Below are positions 59,209 through 64,000 of a stretch of 64,000 nt of DNA, piece by piece. Source of the stretch: Amyloporia xantha (Eukaryota; Basidiomycota; Agaricomycetes; Polyporales; Adustoporiaceae); assembly GCA_036971615.1 (NCBI GenBank), contig JAYKKR010000005.1, positions 1,674,001-1,738,000 of the forward strand, written 5' to 3'. The notes under the pieces are model-generated. The model ran no database searches. It was not told where the DNA came from and worked only from the letters and a program-made list of their open reading frames with translations. The translations under genes were made by a program, and so were the position numbers. Position 1 is the stretch's first letter. Every line of letters begins with the position of its first letter.

Positions 59209-62051
59209 CTACGGATACCCCGGTGAACCGTATGTCCCAAAGCCCATGAACCGGAGACCCTCGGACTCGGGAACGCACATATGCCTCTGAGTCAGCTCTA
59301 CACCGCCCGAATAAAAGGGGTTTGGGTCGTGGCTCATCCCCACATAGCCGTATTGCTCCATCGAGTAGGCCTCTGCATAGGTCGGCACGTCGTACCCGCC
59401 AGAGTACGTGCCCTTCGACATCGCGTCATGCGCGTGCTGGTAAGAGTAGTGGCCCGAGACGTCGATCGAACTGCTAGACTCCATTGGAGGAGAGTCGGCG
59501 TACTCGAAGCCGCTTGGCAGCACCATATTCGCATCAACGCTCTGCAAGAATCGCTCACGGATCAGCCTCGCCCAGGGTCACCGTACACACACACCGACAT
59601 ACCTCCCGGTTTCCACACCCACCATGGCTCAACGCATGTGCCAGCTCGCTCGAAGACGAACGCTGGACGTTTGGCGGACTGCCACTGTTCCTATCGACAG
59701 CAGCAGACTCATACACGGCCATGTCGTTCCCGTCGGCTGAATCTCCATTCGGCCGCGAGCCATCGCGAGCGTGCGCCAGGAGACTCGGGCTAGACTGCGA
59801 GAACGAATGCAAGTAGGGATGCGACGGCGAGCGGCTCTGCGAGCCATTGCTGACGCTTATTCCGGAGAACATTTCGACGAAGTGACCAGACGCGCTGCGA
59901 AAAGGGGCAAATAATCACCGTCAGCACGCACGCACACCGCACACTCGAGCCCGGGACCGGCGCAAACACGCTCCACAACCCCTATCCCCTCAAGAAAACC
60001 CACTCACCAGCTTCCCCTCCTGTCCTCGCTCATGCCGCCCGCCGCCTCCTTCACCCCACACCCCTCCTCGCTCTCATAATAGCTCGTCCAGCTGCTCTCG
60101 CTCCCCCCTCCCACACTCGCGATGCTCCCAAACCGGGACAACACCCCCCGGTCATACTCGCTGTCCTCCGTCTCCGCCTCGCTCGAGATCGACCCCCGGT
60201 GCGCGCCGTCGTACACCCCCGCCTCGTACCCCTCATACGCGTCGTACCCCGCATGATTCGCGTTCAAATTCGAGTTCGGGTTGGGATTCGCGCTGGCGCT
60301 CGCCACGGGCGACGAGGCGGGCGCACCGAACGAGAAGTCGGGCGTGGGCAATGGCCCCGGGATCGGCGTGACCATCTGCCGCGTCGACACAACATACGCG
60401 CCGCCCCCCTGCTGCTGCTGTTGCTGCGCGAGCAGCCCATACGTCCTTAACGCGATATTGACCGACGGCTGTCCACGCGGGCTCACCGCCTCCGGGGCGC
60501 TCAGCTCGTACCCCTCGCCCCCCTCCGACGCGCCGCGCCCCCGCAGCTGACTCTGGCTCGGCTCCGGGCCCTGGTGCAGATTCGCAGCAGCGGCGAGATG
60601 CGCGAACGGGTGCATGCTCAGCTTGAGCGCATGCGGGTCGGGGACCGCGATGGATGCGCGCCGGACGGGCGAATCGTACGCGCCCATGCCGTTGCTCGAC
60701 GACCCGTACGTGTTGCCCTGGCCGTACGCGTGCGCGCCGTAGTAGGGGTACGGCGTGGGCGACGGCGAGGACGGCGCCATGGGGAGGATGGGCAGCGACG
60801 GCCGGCGGAGCGCCAGGAGGTCGTGCGCGGGCGGCGCGAGGTGCGAATAGGTGCCCTGGCCTGGGTTTTGGGTGTGTTGGTGCGAGGGGTGCGGCGGGAT
60901 GTAGAGCGACGCGAGGACGCTCTCGGCAGCGTGCGAGCTCGTCGTCGCTGGGGAGGATGTCGGCTCGGCCCCGAAGGGCGAATGGAAGGAGACGGCGACA
61001 ACGGGGATGGAGCCGCTTCTGCTCGGCTGAGGCCGCGCGTGCTGCCGCGCCGGAAGGGTCATGGCGGAGAGCCTGTCGGACTTGGGTGTGGGTGCGCTCT
61101 CGCCCTCGGGTGCAGAAGTCGGCTGGGGCGTCGGTGGGTCGCACTCGTACGTCGCCGTGTCCGAGGACCCAGAGCTTCCCATATCCGACGTGTCGCGCGC
61201 GTGCCGGTCCCGTGCGAAGCCCTGCTCCGTCTGCCCGCCATCGATATCTCTTTGTGGTGCATGCGCGTTCGAAGCAAAGTCCGTGTCAAAGGAGAGCGTA
61301 GGCGACGACATGATAGGTGAGGGCGACGGGCTGGTGCTGCTTTTGCGGGCAGTAGGTGTGGAGGAGGACGTCGAGCGGAGCGACGCCGCCTTCTTCTCCT
61401 GCATCTTCGACTTGGCGCGGCGATTCTGAAACCAGACCTGTACCATACACACCGACAACACAAGAAACGAACCACGGCATCAACGACGACCCACCCAGCA
61501 AAGGAAAGAAGAGAGGAGGACTGCGAATGAAAGACAGAAACGACACGCACCTGGACGCCTCTGGGGGTCATCTGCAGCTCACTCGCGAGCCGCTTGCGGA
61601 GCGGCGCGTTCGGCTTCGTGTCGCGCTTGTACACGTCCTCGAGAACCTTGAGCTGGGTGCGCGTCGTGCGCTTGCGGTGCTTGACCTCATTGGGCGTGTA
61701 CGGGTAGAATGTGCGCATGTCCACCTGGGTGGGGTCCATGCCTGGCGGGATGAGGGACGGGATGCAGGTAACCGCCGGCGGCTGGCTGAGGGTCGGGTGC
61801 GGGTGCGAGTGCGACGAGTGGGAGTGAGAAAGGTGCGAGGGGGCGGGGATGCCGCGCGCGGAGGGCAGGTCGGACAGCGACGAAGGGTAGGGATAGATGT
61901 GCGACGGGGGCAGTGGCGGAGACGGGTGATAGGGCGCAGGCTGTGCGGACGGAGGCAGGCGCGTATGTCCGTGGGTGTGGTGGGAGAGCTGGCGGCGGAG
62001 GAGGGGGGTCGAGCGGTGGAGGACGTCGACGGGCGGGGGGCAGTGCTCCAT
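59209..62051 (-). CDS. Homeodomain transcription factor (Hom1/Hom2-like)
   Basis: Four exons (62051-61551, 61437-60008, 59894-59603, 59541-59209) encode 851 residues. The homeodomain covers about residues 124-183: KHRKRTTRTQLKVLEDVY, then LASELQMTPRGVQ and WFQNRRAKSKMQEKKAA. Helix 3 (V-W-F-Q-N-R-R) is split by the first intron right after G-V-Q. It is a 60-residue typical homeodomain, unlike the TALE mating-type class. The flanks are long, Pro/Ser/His-rich and disordered with a short poly-Q, and the C-terminus is Tyr/Gly-rich. Proteins of this kind (Hom1, Hom2 in Schizophyllum) regulate fruiting body development; the subgroup is inferred. A frame upstream of the ATG is open in another register, so the start could lie in an extra exon. 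Confidence 0.85.
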
Positions 62052-63254
62052 TTATATATGCGTCCGGGGCCTGGGGAGGGAAGGTGATATACGTCGGCTC
62101 GGGAGGAAATTCGAAGGCTGGCAGGGGCAGCAGCTGATTGGCCGGGACGGACACGCGGAGGCAGTAGTGGGGAAGCGCGACTGGCGATGGATCTCGAGAC
62201 GCGATGGGTCAGGCCTCAGGTCGCAGGTCTGGGCGCGCGCGCGCGAAATTCTCGAGACAGACGCAGACGCGGGCGGCTCGACGGCCGGCTGGTGGGCGAA
62301 TCAGAGATCTGGATTTACGGCTCAGGTGCTGGCAGGCGCGGATGCTGGGCACATGCAGTGTAGAGTGGACTGGGCGAGTGAATGGGTCGACAGGTAAGAG
62401 TAGGTGGTGGAAGGCGAGTGATCCAGGTAGCAGGGATCCAGGGACGTGGTGGCAAGGATGGGGAGACTAGGGTGAGCACTAGAGACGGTGGGATGGGCGA
62501 GTGAGGTGTCTTGGGGTGACAGCAGGTGGAATGGGTAGTCAGGGTCGAGGAGTGACGAGAGCGACGCGACGGGATCTGTCCACGGTCGTGACGAGTTGGG
62601 AGTGCCTGCTGAGATGTCAGAGAGGAGTAGGGACGGTGTAAGTAGGAGGCCAGGAACAGATGGCGTCTGGGAAGGCAGGGCGATCTCTGGCTGCGCACCT
62701 GATATAGGATAGCGAGATGATGCGGGTTGAGAGTGTGAGTTAGTGGGCGCCAGGGGAATGATTGGATGGGTCGCCAAGAGGCGGGCTGACGGGGTAGGTG
62801 AGTGTGGGTGGAGAGAGAGGAGGAGGAGAAGAGGGAGGAAGGAAGGAAGAAAAGCTCTGTCGGGACGAGACGAATACGAATACGAAGAGGAAGCAGAGTA
62901 TCGTGAATTGATGGGGAGATCACGCTGTTGCCGGAATGGAACGAGTCGCCATCGACCGCGGTCTCGATTGACCAGATCCGCGGGGAATTGGTTACGTACA
63001 AGACGCTTACTCCGGCCTCATTCCCTGCCCGATCACTTTCCCGGCTTACTGCAATCACAGTCCCTCCGACTCGCCACAACGCCCTCCCACGTCCGCCCCC
63101 CATCGCAGCCCATCCCGCGTCTCTCCCTGCCTAGCGTCGCAGCGGCCCTGCGTCCACATCACGATCAGCGTCCCAGCGTCCTCCCTTCCTTGACTACAAC
63201 CCGGCCCTCGCCCGTGTCTTCTCGCTCCATCTCGCCCATGGGTTACGCCGTTCA
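62052..63254. promoter_or_regulatory. Long upstream region of the homeodomain gene
   Basis: GC-rich and asymmetric: purine-rich on the plus strand to about 62.9 kb, then pyrimidine-rich. A TATATAAAT lies on the minus strand directly before the ATG. Long antisense frames here are a by-product of composition. Confidence 0.4.
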
Positions 63255-63638
63255 ATGTCCCTCCACCAGAGCATCCACATGCCCGATAGCCTTCTCGCCT
63301 TCTCCGCCCCCGTCCCCCGATCCCCCCTTGCCTAACCCGTCCGGCTCCTGGCGCAGATCGCGCCCGCTCCTGACAGCCAGCGCCTCCCCATCGCGATCCC
63401 TCGCGCCCTCCCTGTCCGTTCGCCCTCCCATACTCGGCAGGACCGCACCCGCACGTCGCGCCGGCCTTCGATCCCGCAGGATCAGCCCCCGTCCTCGTTG
63501 CATCTGCCGCACTTGCCGCGACAGCCCGCTTCGAATTCGCCTGGTGTCATTCGCCCGTCGCCGTTCCCCCATGGCGCCATGTCCATCCGTCCACAGGCCT
63601 GTCTGGGATCCACACCTCCTCGCTATACCCCGCGATGA
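63255..63638 (+). CDS. Possible Pro/Ser-rich gene start at right end
   Basis: Exon 63255-63311 starts at an ATG. An intron of 45 bases (63312-63356) with a good branch site (GCCTAAC) leads to a frame running to 63638. The 112 residues are basic and rich in Pro, Ser and Arg with no domain. The first exons of a gene continuing beyond the window would look like this, and a donor at 63667 (GTACGT) hints at more exons. Composition alone could also give such a frame. Confidence 0.25.
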
Positions 63639-64000
63639 CGACGCGAACAAACACATGCTGGTACGTACGCGCTCCGTCACTGCCCACATGCCCATATGCT
63701 CGCGTCCCCTCCCCCTTCGTCGGGTCCTGCGCCTGTTCCCACCCGCTCGCTCGCGCGTCGCAACGGGAGAATCGAGGCGCATGCACCCTCATATCCTCAT
63801 ATGACCGCCAGCAGCAGCACGCCCGTGCTTCTCTCCTGCCATCCGCGGTGTCAACACGCCATCTGCCACCTCCAGCTTCGACTTCCGAGACCTGATGTGC
63901 GCACGGGAGCTCTCCAGGGTGGAGCCGCGCAGGACGCCCATTGGCCGCACGCGTACGTCGTCAGGCCCATATGCATGGCGGGCGTCACCCTCAGCTCTTC
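63639..64000. other. Right end of the window
   Basis: GC-rich, with short frames on both strands. No supported feature. Confidence 0.4.

Noticed and set aside
60233..61144. Long antisense and alternate frames over the homeodomain gene (about 300 codons)
   Set aside because: GC-rich codon bias opens other frames. They are Arg/Pro-rich with no motif, while the homeodomain frame has clear domains and splice sites.
61687..62154. Alternative start of the homeodomain protein at 62154
   Set aside because: It is in a different frame from the homeodomain and would need an extra intron that I could not find.
62315..63103. 262-codon minus-strand ORF upstream of the homeodomain gene
   Set aside because: Ser/Pro/Leu-biased with no start context or domain. 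It lies in skewed promoter DNA.
1..64000. tRNA, rRNA, snoRNA or CRISPR arrays
   Set aside because: No T-loop or anticodon-arm patterns, rRNA-like blocks or regularly spaced repeats were recognised by eye; a covariance-model search would be decisive.

Overview
The window is nuclear DNA of a filamentous fungus, most likely an agaricomycete (mushroom-forming basidiomycete). Almost every gene is cut by short GT-AG introns of about 45-70 bases. The gene families also fit: F-box proteins with zinc fingers, a G-alpha protein with a long insert, a RING/TRAF-zinc protein, a Hom-type homeodomain regulator and a Crypton-like recombinase. I saw no rRNA, tRNA or CRISPR. Gene models were built by hand from reading frames and splice sites.

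Layout. 0-2.2 kb: a small dsRNA-binding protein and a broken minus-strand reading frame. 2.2-6.4 kb: two paralogous TM-anchored (probably mitochondrial) proteins flanking a gene that fuses a RING-H2 finger to an IFI6/IFI27-like hydrophobic domain. 6.7-8.5 kb: an arrestin-like protein with a GC-AG intron. 8.8-15.2 kb: two duplicated FAD monooxygenases on the minus strand, on either side of a plus-strand F-box/zinc-finger gene that carries a frameshift. 15.9-17.9 kb: a divergent 12-exon G-alpha gene. 17.9-22.6 kb: a gene-poor stretch.

22.6-40.4 kb is a dense housekeeping block: a disordered Ser/Pro-rich protein, UTP6 (small-subunit processome), a KSP1/Ran1-like kinase, a PHO80-like cyclin, ribosomal protein L12, SNU23 (spliceosome) and cytosolic isoleucyl-tRNA synthetase, which has an apparent one-base frameshift. 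40.8-44.7 kb holds an apparently intact Crypton-type tyrosine recombinase gene (SAP, recombinase and GCR1_C domains), followed by tandem and inverted repeats.

45.8-64 kb is more accessory: a RING/TRAF-type protein, a gene remnant, an F-box/LRR gene broken by a 16-bp insertion, a 31-residue Cys peptide gene with a TATA box, and a repeat-containing membrane protein whose stop codon lies in a perfect hairpin. Then comes a 4-kb gap holding a tiny poly(A) retro-insertion and a 413-bp MITE with 41-bp inverted repeats. The window ends with a homeodomain transcription factor and a possible gene start. Three genes are each broken by a single small frame change, so sequence error or a null allele of a dikaryon must be considered.
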